Shown: positions 1-9,872 of the stretch, piece by piece
Numbering within the stretch: position 1 is the first letter of the stretch
How the letters are laid out: the number at the start of each line of letters is the position of its first letter
Source: an uncultured Erythrobacter sp.
Lineage (GTDB): Bacteria > Pseudomonadota > Alphaproteobacteria > Sphingomonadales > Sphingomonadaceae
Assembly: GCA_938015255.1 (NCBI GenBank)
Contig: CALLQC010000177.1
Span: 1 to 34,412 of the forward strand
Direction: 5' to 3'
Length of the DNA stretch: 34,412 nucleotides
Made by a program: the position numbers and the translations under genes
The notes under the pieces: model-generated
What the model saw: the letters and a program-made list of their open reading frames with translations, nothing else
What the model was told of the DNA's origin: nothing
Database searches by the model: none

Positions 1-2
1 TT

Positions 3-1343
<1,341 letters not shown>

Positions 1344-1358
1344 GTTGGCGCATTGGCC

Positions 1359-2099
1359 ATGTTAGGCAGCGCCACCCGGCCCGGTTCCCCCCAGGAACAA
1401 TTGGGCCGGTTGTTTTTGGCAGCCATACTGGTGGTTTTCCTGCCGTACATTCCGCTCGGCAATTATGCGATTTACCCCTTCACCATCCTGACCACCTGGT
1501 TTCACGAAATGGGGCATGGCCTGACAGCGATGATGCTGGGCAACAGTTTTGAGCGGCTGGTGATCCTGCCGACAGGTTCAGGCTATGCCGAGAGCGTTCT
1601 TTATGACAACTCTCGCGTCGAACGCGCGCTGGTTGCAGCGGGCGGGCCGCTTGGTCCCAGCATGATCGGATCGCTTCTGATTTTGGCGAGCAGCCGCCGC
1701 AAGCTTTGGCAGCCGGCACTTTATGTGCTTGGCGCGGCGCTGATCATCTCCACCGTCATCTGGGTGCGAAGCCTGGTCGGGATTGTTGTCCTGCCCTTGC
1801 TGGCACTGTTACTGGTCGCCATCGCGCGCCGGGCACGCCCCGGGTTTGTGCGCTTCACATTGCAATTTCTGGGCGTTCTGGCCGCGATGAGCATGTTCCG
1901 CGACTGGGATTACCTGTTTTCCGAAAGTGCCAATATCGGCGGGCGAGTGATGCTGTCTGATACCGGGGCCATCGCCGAGGCTTTGTTTATGCCATATTGG
2001 TTTTGGGCCGCACTGATCATCATGCTATCAGCAGCCATGATATTGGCGAGCCTGAAGTTCGCAATCGAGCATGAGCCTGACAGCAACCGCTTCAGGTGA
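1359..2099 (+). CDS. M50-family (site-2-protease-like) membrane zinc metalloprotease
   Basis: This is probably an integral-membrane zinc metallopeptidase of the M50B type. The active-site motif HEMGH (about residues 49-53) lies at the end of a hydrophobic segment, which fits a catalytic centre within the membrane. Several further hydrophobic segments follow (around residues 85-110, 125-155, 160-180 and 205-235), and a Gly-rich block AAGGPLGPS sits where M50 proteins often have a membrane re-entrant turn. At 246 residues it is a minimal protein without PDZ or CBS domains. I chose ATG 1359; an in-frame TTG at 1353 is possible, and neither has a good ribosome site. It follows gyrB closely and is followed at once by the transporter gene (TGA-ATG adjacency at 2099/2100). 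The substrate is unknown. Confidence 0.75.
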   Translation: MLGSATRPGSPQEQLGRLFLAAILVVFLPYIPLGNYAIYPFTILTTWFHEMGHGLTAMMLGNSFERLVILPTGSGYAESVLYDNSRVERALVAAGGPLGPSMIGSLLILASSRRKLWQPALYVLGAALIISTVIWVRSLVGIVVLPLLALLLVAIARRARPGFVRFTLQFLGVLAAMSMFRDWDYLFSESANIGGRVMLSDTGAIAEALFMPYWFWAALIIMLSAAMILASLKFAIEHEPDSNRFR

Positions 2100-2126
2100 A
2101 TGGGTAATGTGTACAGCGGGGTCACG

Positions 2127-3200
2127 ATGAAAAGCGATACGAAGATGACCGAGCATGCAGGTTTCCTGCTGTTTCTGGCGCTGGTCACTGTCGGCCTGAT
2201 CGCGATATCGCTGCCCTTTGCAGCGCCGCTGTTATGGGCGACCATGGCCGCGATCATGTTCCACCCCTTGCACCAATGGTTCCTCGACAGGCGCCCCAAG
2301 GCCCACAACCGTGCTGCCATCGCGACCATGCTGGTCATTTTCTTCGCAGTGCTGCTGCCGGCATCATGGATCGGAACCAAGGTGGTCGAGGAAGCCGCCT
2401 TGGTGGTGACGGCCTTTCAGGAAGGCAATATTGATGTCGCCGCGTGGTTCCGGGACATCTTCGCCGCTTTGCCGGCGCAGGTCCAGCAAGCGCTCGCCGG
2501 CTATGGCCTGAGCGATTTTGACGTCGTTCAAAACCGATTGGAACAGGTTGTAACAGAATCGGCGGGCCTGATCGCACGCCAGGCCGTGGCCATAGGCGGC
2601 GGCGCGCTCAGCTGGTTTCTGGCCTTCGGCGTTGGCCTGTATGTGACCTTCTTCCTGATCCGCGATGGACGGCAGACAGCCGAAGCAATTGTCAATGCGC
2701 TCCCGTTAAACCGTCCTATCGCCCTGCGGATGGCCGATCGTTTCGTCGCCATTGTGCGTGCCACGATCAAGGGCACGGGTATCGTGGCTCTGATGCAAGG
2801 GCTGCTTGGTGCAATTACCTTCTGGATCGTGGGCATGCCTTCGATTGCCCTGTTCGGCGTGCTGATGGCAATCTTCTCGCTCTTGCCGGCGATCGGTCCA
2901 GCGATCGTGTGGCTGCCTGTTGCCATCTATTTGCTGGCCACAGGGGCGATCTGGCAGGGCGTGGTGGTTATCGTCTCGGGCGTCGCTGTAATCGGTATGG
3001 TCGACAATGCTCTACGCCCGATCCTGGTGGGCCGCGACACCGGCATTCCTGACTGGATCGTTCTGGTCACGACACTGGGCGGCATTGCCACCATGGGCAT
3101 CGCCGGGGTCATTGTCGGACCCTTGCTGGCCGGTTTGTTTTTGGCCGGGTGGGGCATGCTGCAGGACTATCTCTACCCCGATCTGGCCAAGGCTGACTGA
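2127..3200 (+). CDS. AI-2E / PerM family transporter
   Basis: This is a polytopic inner-membrane protein of the AI-2E transporter family (PerM/TqsA/YdiK-like). Family members have been linked to autoinducer-2 export or ion/proton antiport, but most have no proven substrate. I count about eight hydrophobic segments: a pair near the N-terminus, one around residues 70-90, a soluble stretch to about 150, then five towards the C-terminus. The conserved region MVDNALRPILVGRDTGIPDW and the glycine-rich end (GIAGVIVGPLLAGLF) are characteristic. ATG 2127 is preferred because GGGG at 2118-2121 gives a usable ribosome site. An in-frame ATG at 2100, abutting the previous stop, would add nine residues. 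It is probably co-transcribed with the M50 gene. Confidence 0.82.
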   Translation: MKSDTKMTEHAGFLLFLALVTVGLIAISLPFAAPLLWATMAAIMFHPLHQWFLDRRPKAHNRAAIATMLVIFFAVLLPASWIGTKVVEEAALVVTAFQEGNIDVAAWFRDIFAALPAQVQQALAGYGLSDFDVVQNRLEQVVTESAGLIARQAVAIGGGALSWFLAFGVGLYVTFFLIRDGRQTAEAIVNALPLNRPIALRMADRFVAIVRATIKGTGIVALMQGLLGAITFWIVGMPSIALFGVLMAIFSLLPAIGPAIVWLPVAIYLLATGAIWQGVVVIVSGVAVIGMVDNALRPILVGRDTGIPDWIVLVTTLGGIATMGIAGVIVGPLLAGLFLAGWGMLQDYLYPDLAKAD

Positions 3201-3215
3201 CGATCAAGCCAGCCC

Positions 3216-4412
3216 ATGATCTATGATGCCATCATTCTGGGCGGCGGCGCGGCCGGCCTGTTCTGCGCTGCCATTGCCGGGCAGGCGGGCAAGCGTGTGC
3301 TGGTGCTGGAGCGGGCAGATAAAGTCGGCAAGAAGATCCTGATCTCCGGCGGTGGCCGGTGCAACTTCACCAATATCAATGCTGGCCCCGCCAATTACCT
3401 CAGCGCCAATCCACATTTCGCCAAATCGGCACTGGCGCGTTATTCGCCGCAGGACTTTATCGATCTGGTCGATAGGCACGGCATCGCCTGGCATGAAAAG
3501 ACATTGGGACAATTGTTCTGTGATGAACGTGCAACCCAGATTGTCGACATGCTGCTGGCTGAATGCGAACGCGCCTGCGAAACAGGTGGCGACGTCACCA
3601 TCCTGACCGAGCAAAAGATCAGCGAGGTGTCGCATGACAAGGGCGCCTTCGTGGTTGAAGCGAGTGGCGCGATGCACGGATCGCACGCACTGGTGATTGC
3701 CACCGGCGGACCCTCCATTCCAAAGATGGGGGCGAGCGACTTTGCCTATGATCTGGCGCGTCAATTCGGCTTGAAGGTCGTCCACCCGCGCCCTGCTCTG
3801 GTGCCCTTGACGCTGGGCGGTGACGATGTGCTGTTCCGCGATCTATCCGGCGTTTCTGCCGATGTCGAAGCGCGCGCCAACAAAACAGGTTTCCGCGAGG
3901 CCGCCTTGTTCACTCATCGCGGATTGTCGGGCCCGGCCATTTTGCAAGCATCATCCTATTGGCGACCGGGTGACCCTCTCGACATCGATTTCCTGCCCAA
4001 TCTTAAAGGCGACTGGTTGATCGAGGCCAAACGCGCCAATCCGCGCGCCACATTGAAAAGTGTCTTGCGAGAGCATCTGTCCGAACGCCTCGCCATCACC
4101 TTGACCGAAAGGCTCGCCAGCACTGCCCCGGTCGGCGGGGACATGGGCAATCTCCCCGATAAGGTGCTGCGCCGCGCGCAGGACCAGCTGCGGACTTGGA
4201 CTTTCCATCCCAATGGCAGCGAAGGGTTTGCCAAGGCCGAGGTGACCGCTGGCGGGATCAGCACGGCGGAACTTTCCAGCCAGACGATGGAAGCCAAGAA
4301 AGTGCCCGGCTTATACGCCATTGGCGAGGCGGTGGACGTCACCGGCTGGTTGGGCGGGTACAATTTCCAATGGGCCTGGGCATCGGCCTATGCGTGCGGG
4401 CAGGCGCTTTAG
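3216..4412 (+). CDS. BaiN/YhiN-type FAD-dependent oxidoreductase (HI0933 family)
   Basis: This is a flavoprotein of the HI0933/YhiN/BaiN family (NAD(P)/FAD-dependent oxidoreductases; most members have no assigned substrate). The N-terminus carries the dinucleotide-binding fold, ILGGGAAGLFCA at residues 7-18, followed by the family signature KILISGGGRCNFTN around residues 39-52. A GG-containing second nucleotide motif (VIATGGPSIPKMG) lies near 160-175. The C-terminal FAD closure, GLYAIGEAVDVTGWLGGYNFQWAWASG-like, is well conserved. The length of 398 residues is normal for the family. It starts 15 bases after the transporter gene, so it may share its transcript. The substrate cannot be read from the sequence. 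Confidence 0.88.
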   Translation: MIYDAIILGGGAAGLFCAAIAGQAGKRVLVLERADKVGKKILISGGGRCNFTNINAGPANYLSANPHFAKSALARYSPQDFIDLVDRHGIAWHEKTLGQLFCDERATQIVDMLLAECERACETGGDVTILTEQKISEVSHDKGAFVVEASGAMHGSHALVIATGGPSIPKMGASDFAYDLARQFGLKVVHPRPALVPLTLGGDDVLFRDLSGVSADVEARANKTGFREAALFTHRGLSGPAILQASSYWRPGDPLDIDFLPNLKGDWLIEAKRANPRATLKSVLREHLSERLAITLTERLASTAPVGGDMGNLPDKVLRRAQDQLRTWTFHPNGSEGFAKAEVTAGGISTAELSSQTMEAKKVPGLYAIGEAVDVTGWLGGYNFQWAWASAYACGQAL

Positions 4413-4492
4413 ACCAATTGCTGGGCAGCAAACTGAGCCCTGACTAAGACGGATTCTTGCGAATGCCACAAATGCACGGCATGGCATTGCAC

Positions 4493-6241
4493 ATGAAGAC
4501 ATTTGCTCCCCTGTTCGCCGCAGCACTGCTCAGCGCATGTGCAACCGTACCTGCCCCCGAAGCGGCGGCCCCTCAGCCCGTTGAACCGGTGACGGTTCGG
4601 ATCATCGGGATCAATGATTTCCACGGCAATATCGAACCACCCAGCCGCCCCTTCACGGTGCGGGGAGCCGGCGATGATGCGGTGCGCGCGCCGGCCGGGG
4701 GTGGTGCCTATCTGGCCAGCGCAATCGCCGCGGCCAAAGCCAAGAACGAACACAGCATGGTCATCAGCGCTGGCGACATGATCGGCGGCAGCCCGATTGC
4801 CTCGTCCCTGTTTCTGGACGAGCCAGCCATTGGCGTGATGAACCGGATTGGCATCGATTTTAACGCGGTTGGCAATCACGAATTTGATCGCGGCGCGACG
4901 GAATTGCAGCGCATCCAGAATGGCGGGTGCGAAAAGAATACCCAGCGCGAGCCCTGCCAGGTTGAACAATATGCTGGCGCCGATTTCCAGTTTCTGGCCG
5001 CCAATGTGACCTCTCCAGACGGACAAACGATCTTCCCTGCTTACGGCATCAAGCGGTTTGGCAGCGGTGCATCTGAAGTTGCCATTGGCGTGATTGGTCT
5101 AACCCTGGAAGACACCCCGGCATTGGTAACGCCAAGCGGAATCGAAGGCCTTACATTCGCTGAAGAATCGAGCACGATCAACGCTCTGATCCCGCAGTTG
5201 AAAGCCCAGGGCGCCGATGCAATCATTGTGTCCATCCACCAAGGGCTCTTCACTGAAGTCGGTTATAATGACAGCAGCTGTGGCGGCGTAGCGGGCGCGC
5301 TGCTGGAAGTGTTGGCCAAACTGGACCCGAGCGTCGATCTGGTCATTTCCGGCCACACTCACCGGGCCTATATCTGTGATCATGGCGCAATCGATCCTAC
5401 CCGCGATTTTCTGGTAACGAGTGCGTCATCAGCTGGCGCGTTGTTGACCGATATTGCGATGACCATTGACCCGGCAACCGGTTCGGTTGTGTCGCTGGAA
5501 GCCAACAATGTCATAGTGCAGAATGAAGGCACCGGCGAAGGCGAGCGCGCCGTGGCTCCCCTGGCCGAACTTACTACCTATGCCCCCGATGCAGATGTTG
5601 CGGCCTACGTAGCGCGCTACACGGAAGCCGCCAGCGAATTTGCCAACCGCAGCGTCGGGCGAATTGCTCGCCTGCCCTCACAAACTCCCAACCGGCACGA
5701 CCACCCGATCGGCAATCTTATCGCCGATGCCCAGCTGGCCGCGACCAGGGAGGCTGGCGCGCAAATTGCCTTCATGAATGCCGGAGGAGTGCGGGATGAT
5801 TTGATCCCGGACGAAGACGGGACAATTACATTCGGCCAGATTTATACAGTGCAGCCGTTCTCAAACACGTTGATGACCAAGACACTGACCGGATCGCAGA
5901 TTTTGGCTGTACTGGAAAAGCAAGTGGATGGAACCACGCGGGGCAGCCTCTTTGTCTCGGACGGATTTACCTATGCGATCGATATGACCCGCGAGCCGGG
6001 AGGCCGCATTTCGGGAGCCACCTTGAATGGCAAGGCGATCAAACGAGGCATGACCTACCGCGTCACGATGAACAGTTTTCTGTCGTCAGGCGGCGATGGC
6101 TTCGAGACATTCGAGCAGGGCACTGACCCGGTTACCGGACCGCTCGACCTGGATGCGTTGGAAGCCTGGATTTCTGCGGTTGATATACGGCAATTGCCTG
6201 AATTGGGACGTGTGAAGTTTCTGACCCCGGCAGACCAGTAA
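4493..6241 (+). CDS. Lipoprotein 5'-nucleotidase / bifunctional metallophosphatase (UshA-like)
   Basis: This is probably a periplasmic, lipid-anchored nucleotide phosphohydrolase that salvages nucleosides and phosphate. From ATG 4493 the N-terminus is a classic lipoprotein signal, with lipobox LLSAC and the acylated Cys at residue 16. In-frame starts at 4457 and 4463 would place 10-12 unhelpful residues ahead of it. The N-terminal calcineurin-like metallophosphatase domain shows its metal ligands in order: NDFHGN (about 41-46), SAGDMIGGSP, VGNHEFDRG and SGHTHRAY. The C-terminal 5'-nucleotidase domain has MNAGGVRDD and NSFLSSGGDGF, which bind the nucleoside. The length of 582 residues matches two-domain UshA/YfkN-type enzymes. 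It ends 13 bases from a convergent gene with no clear terminator. Confidence 0.9.
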   Translation: MKTFAPLFAAALLSACATVPAPEAAAPQPVEPVTVRIIGINDFHGNIEPPSRPFTVRGAGDDAVRAPAGGGAYLASAIAAAKAKNEHSMVISAGDMIGGSPIASSLFLDEPAIGVMNRIGIDFNAVGNHEFDRGATELQRIQNGGCEKNTQREPCQVEQYAGADFQFLAANVTSPDGQTIFPAYGIKRFGSGASEVAIGVIGLTLEDTPALVTPSGIEGLTFAEESSTINALIPQLKAQGADAIIVSIHQGLFTEVGYNDSSCGGVAGALLEVLAKLDPSVDLVISGHTHRAYICDHGAIDPTRDFLVTSASSAGALLTDIAMTIDPATGSVVSLEANNVIVQNEGTGEGERAVAPLAELTTYAPDADVAAYVARYTEAASEFANRSVGRIARLPSQTPNRHDHPIGNLIADAQLAATREAGAQIAFMNAGGVRDDLIPDEDGTITFGQIYTVQPFSNTLMTKTLTGSQILAVLEKQVDGTTRGSLFVSDGFTYAIDMTREPGGRISGATLNGKAIKRGMTYRVTMNSFLSSGGDGFETFEQGTDPVTGPLDLDALEAWISAVDIRQLPELGRVKFLTPADQ

Positions 6242-6254
6242 ACACTTTGTCTGT

Positions 6255-6899
6255 TTAGGTTGGCTCACCCGCAATACGCAGCGTGTTGACCCCACCCGAA
6301 CCGCCTGTTTCGGCAGACAGGCCGCCAAAGATGGTGTCGATGATCATCGCCAGCTTTTGCGCACTCAGACGGTCACCCATGTGAAGAAGGTTTTCTGGAA
6401 TGATGTAGGGGGCGACCATCTGGTTGATCAGCGACAGGGCCTGATCGATCTCAAGACCGGCGAAAAAACCATCGGCCTGCGCCTGAGCGATAATCTCGCA
6501 CAGATAATGGTCGGCCAGGTCAATGAACGAGCGAACCTGTTCGTATCGCGCAGCGCCAACTTCGCAGATGACGGCGAAACCGTCTGGATCGCTAACGAAT
6601 TGCGCACGATGGATTTCGAAACGCTGGGCGAAGAATTCGTACATTTTGCGCGCCGGGGGCAAGTCGGCAGACACAACTTCTTCCATGATGGCGACCTTGG
6701 GTTCGAACCACAGTTCGGCCACTGCATCGAAAAGATCGTCTTCGCTTTCGAACAATTGTTCCAGCCGCCGTGCTGAATAGGGACCGTGACGCACGAGCGA
6801 GGCCATAGTCATTTCTTCGCCTTCGCGCTCCACCAGTTCGAGCACGCGTGCCGCAACGTCGCGGCGCTGAATGGCAATGTCTTCGGGTGCCAATGGCAT
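6255..6899 (-). CDS. TetR/AcrR-family transcriptional regulator
   Basis: This 214-residue protein is probably a one-component repressor with an N-terminal helix-turn-helix and an all-alpha ligand domain. The N-terminal 60 residues fit the TetR layout: helix 1 (RRDVAARVLELVEREG), then MTMASLVRHGPYSARRLEQLF as the HTH, then ESEDDLFDAVAELWF as helix 4. The HTH is divergent, because the usual AxxAGVSxGTLYxHF pattern is only loosely kept. The remainder is helical and variable. The ATG is supported by AGGAGG ten bases upstream (6910-6915). A perfect palindrome at 6924-6937 sits between the start and an upstream TTGACC, as expected for an autoregulated TetR gene. It lies downstream of the acyltransferase gene on the same strand. 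The ligand is unknown. Confidence 0.75.
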   Translation of the reverse strand: MPLAPEDIAIQRRDVAARVLELVEREGEEMTMASLVRHGPYSARRLEQLFESEDDLFDAVAELWFEPKVAIMEEVVSADLPPARKMYEFFAQRFEIHRAQFVSDPDGFAVICEVGAARYEQVRSFIDLADHYLCEIIAQAQADGFFAGLEIDQALSLINQMVAPYIIPENLLHMGDRLSAQKLAMIIDTIFGGLSAETGGSGGVNTLRIAGEPT

Positions 6900-6909
6900 G
6901 GCGGGTCGC

Positions 6910-6915
6910 CCTCCT
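6910..6915 (-). promoter_or_regulatory. Ribosome binding site of the TetR-type gene
   Basis: A full AGGAGG on the minus strand lies ten bases before ATG 6899 and fixes that start. Confidence 0.7.
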
Positions 6916-6923
6916 GATCCTGT

Positions 6924-6937
6924 CCCCTATCTAGGGG
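6924..6937. promoter_or_regulatory. Perfect inverted repeat, candidate TetR operator
   Basis: CCCCTATCTAGGGG has two perfect 6-bp arms around a 2-base centre. It lies 25-38 bases upstream of the TetR-type start and overlaps a TTGACC (minus strand, 6941-6936) that could serve as a -35 element. The -10 at the matching spacing is weak. TetR proteins commonly bind such palindromes in their own promoters; that this is the operator is an inference. Confidence 0.45.
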
Positions 6938-6989
6938 TCAAGGACCGCAGCTTAAACCCTCAGTTTGATAAAATTGAACTTGATGCCGC

Positions 6990-7646
6990 TCAGGGCTTTA
7001 CCGGCGGCGCACCAGCAATGGCCGCGCGCTGCTCTGCAATCAGGGCCAGCGCTTGTGCTTCCAGCACCTTGTACCGATCAAGATCAGGTATCTTGCTGCG
7101 AAACCATTGCGCCAGTTTGAGCAAGTCCTCGCCATAGTTCCCGCTGGGGATCATAGGCGGGCCGAACCCGATGGTCATTGTGTCGTTATCGGCAAAGGCG
7201 GGGACGATCGGCACACCGGCGGCCTGCGCGATATTGTAGAACCCCGATTTCCACGATCCGTCTGAACTGCGGGTCCCCTCGGTCGCGATCACCAGCGCCA
7301 GCTCGTCACGCGCGGCAAATTCCTCGGCCACCTGCTCAACCGCATTGGCGCGGCGCGTCCGGTCAATCGGGATGCCGCCCATGTCGAACATGAAATTGCG
7401 CATCATGTCCTGAAACAGCGTGTGCTTGCCCATGAAATTGGGCTGCACCTTTTCCTCATGCGTGGCGCCTGCGAAGAATACGAAATCCCAGTTGGAGGTA
7501 TGCGGCGCACCGGCGATCACACACTTCTTCACGCCCTGCGGGAAACGCTCGACAATCCGCCAGCCGCGCCATTTGTAGAGGAACAGGATGATCCGGTTCA
7601 CGATGCGCGACAACAGGCCGACATCGCGGGTTTCGTTGTGTTTCAA
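6990..7646 (-). CDS. PlsC-like 1-acylglycerol-3-phosphate / lysophospholipid acyltransferase
   Basis: This is probably a membrane-associated acyltransferase that transfers an acyl chain to a lysophospholipid or related acceptor. The family's HX4D catalytic motif is seen as HTSNWD (about residues 49-54), with the later conserved blocks GGIPIDRTR (about 94-102) and ATEGTRS (about 119-125). The 218-residue length suits a compact PlsC-fold enzyme. The N-terminus has one moderately hydrophobic amphipathic stretch (LLSRIVNRIILFLYKWRGW). The start is TTG at 7646, supported by GGGAG nine bases upstream (7656-7660); the next ATG would remove the catalytic region. A 90-base gap separates it from the TetR-type gene downstream, which may or may not share its transcript. 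Confidence 0.82.
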   Translation of the reverse strand: MKHNETRDVGLLSRIVNRIILFLYKWRGWRIVERFPQGVKKCVIAGAPHTSNWDFVFFAGATHEEKVQPNFMGKHTLFQDMMRNFMFDMGGIPIDRTRRANAVEQVAEEFAARDELALVIATEGTRSSDGSWKSGFYNIAQAAGVPIVPAFADNDTMTIGFGPPMIPSGNYGEDLLKLAQWFRSKIPDLDRYKVLEAQALALIAEQRAAIAGAPPVKP

Positions 7647-7734
7647 AGCGTATCGCTCCCTCTCTCGCTGAACTGACTAGCAGTTACGTAGCGGAATGCG
7701 AGGGGGATTTAATCGACAGATCATAGCCGAAGCC

Positions 7735-7749
7735 GTCATGCTGAACTCG
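7735..7749. repeat. Possible remnant of a sphingomonad REP-like palindromic repeat
   Basis: GTCATGCTGAACTCG sits at the 3' end of the SUKH-like gene, touching its stop codon. It resembles one half of the short dispersed GTCATGCTGAACTTG-type elements that I recall as common in sphingomonad intergenic regions. The other half is not recognisable here, so this is at most a truncated copy. Confidence 0.25.
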
Positions 7750-8262
7750 TCAGTGGATCGGCTCAAACTCTGATGTGACGAGAGAGCCATAATCGTCAGC
7801 CAATACACTCGGCTTTAGCTCCTGACGCAACAAGCCGGTCATAAACTCCGATAAAGTGACTTCGAACCGGTCATATCGAGGCCCTCTTTGCTCGTTCAGG
7901 AGTATCGGCCATTCATTTGGCTTACCCTCTGTAATCCAGTAAAACATTTCCCAGTTTTCACATGCGCCAAAGGCAAGCAGGCCACCACGATCCGGAAAAA
8001 TAGGGTAATCAATAAAGCCAGAATACAAATGGAGATTGGCCTGAACGTATTCATGGTGGCTAATCAGGTTGAGATGGCTGCGCTCTGCCATTGGAGTGAA
8101 CAATGTCATTATGCCGCCGAACGTCCCAAGGCCGAAGGCATCTACGATCATCTTGTATTCGAAAGGCAATTCGGTCCCTAACTGAGCCTCGACTAAGGGC
8201 CAATTCGGTTTGGCCGCCACTGACGGGGGCGGGATGAATTCAGTTAAATCGCCAATCGACAC
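7750..8262 (-). CDS. SUKH/SMI1-KNR4-like protein
   Basis: This 170-residue protein resembles the SUKH (SMI1/KNR4) superfamily: an early Trp/Pro patch (KPNWPLVEAQLG), LPFEYKMIVDAFGLGTFGG (the family's 'LP..y...y..fG.G.f' signature), then PDRGGLLAFGACENWEMFYWITEG (the 'g.l.fg..d.g..fyw' block) and a C-terminal helix. In bacteria many SUKH proteins are immunity proteins against polymorphic or contact-dependent toxins; others have unknown roles. The frame is open further upstream, but that part lies inside the carboxylase gene. GTG 8262 has AGGA seven bases upstream and starts two bases after the carboxylase stop. GTG 8268, which overlaps that stop, is an alternative. The coding region looks less GC-rich than its neighbours. 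No toxin gene is visible nearby. Confidence 0.7.
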   Translation of the reverse strand: MSIGDLTEFIPPPSVAAKPNWPLVEAQLGTELPFEYKMIVDAFGLGTFGGIMTLFTPMAERSHLNLISHHEYVQANLHLYSGFIDYPIFPDRGGLLAFGACENWEMFYWITEGKPNEWPILLNEQRGPRYDRFEVTLSEFMTGLLRQELKPSVLADDYGSLVTSEFEPIH

Positions 8263-8264
8263 AT

Positions 8265-9872
8265 TCACATCCTGAACACACCAAACTGCGGTCGCTCGGC
8301 AATCGGGGCCCCCAGCGTCGCCGCGAAGGCTAGTCCCAGCACATCGCGCGTCTGCACCGGGTCGATCACTCCGTCGTCCCATAGCCGCGCGGTGGCGTAA
8401 TAGGGGTTGCCCTCGTCTTCGTATTTCTGGCGGATCGGGGCCTTGAATTCTTCGGCCTCTTCCTCGGTCCATTTGTCCGCGTCGCGGTGGACGGTGGCGA
8501 GGACGCTTGCGGCCTGTTCGCCGCCCATCACGGAAATGCGCGCATTGGGCCAGGTGAACATAAAGCGCGGGGAATAGGCGCGGCCCGCCATGCCGTAATT
8601 GCCCGCGCCAAAGCTGCCGCCGATCACCACGGTGATCTTGGGCACACTCGCGGTGGCAACGGCGGTGACGAGCTTCGCGCCATGCTTGGCGATGCCTTCC
8701 GCCTCGTATTTCCCGCCGACCATGAAGCCGGAGATATTTTGCAAAAACAGCAGCGGTATGCGGCGCTGGCAGGCGAGTTCGATAAAGTGCGCGCCCTTTT
8801 GCGCGCTCTCGGAAAACAATACGCCGTTATTGGCGAGGATCGCGACCGGCATCCCCCAGATATGCGCAAAGCCGCACACCAGCGTCGAACCATAATGCTG
8901 CTTGAACTCATGAAACTCGCTGCCATCGACCAGCCGCGCGATCACCTCTTTGACATCATAGGGCGCGCGCACATCGTCCGGGATGATCGCATAAAGATCA
9001 TCCGCATCGAATTTGGGCGGGCGCGGGTCTTTCAAGTCAATGTCGCTGGCCGCACCAGTGTTTGCACCCAAATGGCTGACGATATCGCGCACAATGGTGA
9101 GCGCGTGCTCGTCATTCTCGGCCAGGTGATCAACCACGCCCGATTTCTTCGCGTGCAGATCGCCGCCGCCCAGATCCTCGGCGGTGATTTCTTCGCCCGT
9201 TGCCGCCTTCACCAGCGGAGGCCCTGCGAGGAAGATCGTGCCCTGATTGCGCACGATCACGGTCTCGTCCGACATGGCAGGCACATAGGCGCCGCCCGCT
9301 GTGCAGCTGCCCATCACACAGGCGATCTGCGGAATACCCAGCGCGCTCATATTAGCCTGGTTGAAGAAGATGCGGCCAAAGTGGTCGCGGTCAGGAAACA
9401 CCTCGGCCTGGTGCGGCAGGTTCGCGCCGCCGCTATCGACGAGGTAAATGCACGGCAGCCGGTTCTCCTGCGCGATTTCCTGCGCGCGAAGGTGCTTCTT
9501 TACCGTCATCGGATAATACGTGCCGCCCTTCACCGTGGCATCGTTGCACACGATCATCACCTGACGGCCCGACACGCGCCCGATCCCGCAGATCAGCGAG
9601 GCGCCGTTGATGTCGCCTTCATACATGCCATTTGCGGCAAGCTGGCCGATTTCGAGGAACGGTGATCCGGGATCAAGCAGGCGCTCCACCCGCTCACGCG
9701 GGAGCAGTTTGCCGCGCGACACATGCCGCTCGCGCGAGCGTTCCGGCCCGCCCAACGACGCTTCGGCGACAGCCGCGCGCAAGTCTTTAGAAAGCGCCTT
9801 GTTGTGCGCAAACCGTGCCTTCGCGTCTGGCGCTTCGCTGTCGAGTTTGGAAGTCAGAATGGGGGCGGTCAT
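8265..9872 (-). CDS. mccB: Methylcrotonyl-CoA carboxylase beta (carboxyltransferase) subunit
   Basis: This carboxyltransferase subunit moves the carboxyl group from biotin to 3-methylcrotonyl-CoA in leucine degradation. At 535 residues it matches the MccB/LiuB length. The N-terminal entry [28 protein letters not shown] and the middle [25 protein letters not shown] are specific for the methylcrotonyl/geranyl branch of acyl-CoA carboxyltransferases. [22 protein letters not shown] and the oxyanion-forming [16 protein letters not shown] follow. The C-terminal half has [19 protein letters not shown] and [20 protein letters not shown]. It starts with a 4-base overlap (ATGA) with the DUF1330 gene, in an operon with isovaleryl-CoA dehydrogenase, the preceding pathway step. 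The biotin-carrying alpha subunit is not in the window. Geranyl-CoA carboxylase is a less likely alternative. Confidence 0.92.
   Translation of the reverse strand: MTAPILTSKLDSEAPDAKARFAHNKALSKDLRAAVAEASLGGPERSRERHVSRGKLLPRERVERLLDPGSPFLEIGQLAANGMYEGDINGASLICGIGRVSGRQVMIVCNDATVKGGTYYPMTVKKHLRAQEIAQENRLPCIYLVDSGGANLPHQAEVFPDRDHFGRIFFNQANMSALGIPQIACVMGSCTAGGAYVPAMSDETVIVRNQGTIFLAGPPLVKAATGEEITAEDLGGGDLHAKKSGVVDHLAENDEHALTIVRDIVSHLGANTGAASDIDLKDPRPPKFDADDLYAIIPDDVRAPYDVKEVIARLVDGSEFHEFKQHYGSTLVCGFAHIWGMPVAILANNGVLFSESAQKGAHFIELACQRRIPLLFLQNISGFMVGGKYEAEGIAKHGAKLVTAVATASVPKITVVIGGSFGAGNYGMAGRAYSPRFMFTWPNARISVMGGEQAASVLATVHRDADKWTEEEAEEFKAPIRQKYEDEGNPYYATARLWDDGVIDPVQTRDVLGLAFAATLGAPIAERPQFGVFRM
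8270..8273 (-). promoter_or_regulatory. Ribosome binding site deciding the SUKH start
   Basis: AGGA lies within the last codons of the carboxylase gene (minus strand), seven bases before GTG 8262. It favours GTG 8262 over GTG 8268 and indicates translational coupling to the carboxylase gene. Confidence 0.5.

Noticed and set aside
3204..3785. 193-codon minus-strand frame opposite the flavoprotein gene
   Set aside because: It overlaps the well-supported FAD-binding N-terminus of the flavoprotein and has no recognisable motif.
8263..8472. Upstream extension of the SUKH-like frame
   Set aside because: These 70 codons lie inside the carboxylase gene and are Arg/Pro-rich without family similarity; ribosome-site spacing supports GTG 8262.
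8487..9665. 392-codon open frame on the plus strand antisense to the carboxylase
   Set aside because: It lies wholly inside mccB on the opposite strand, is rich in Arg, His and Ala, and matches no protein pattern; high-GC coding regions commonly leave such shadow frames.
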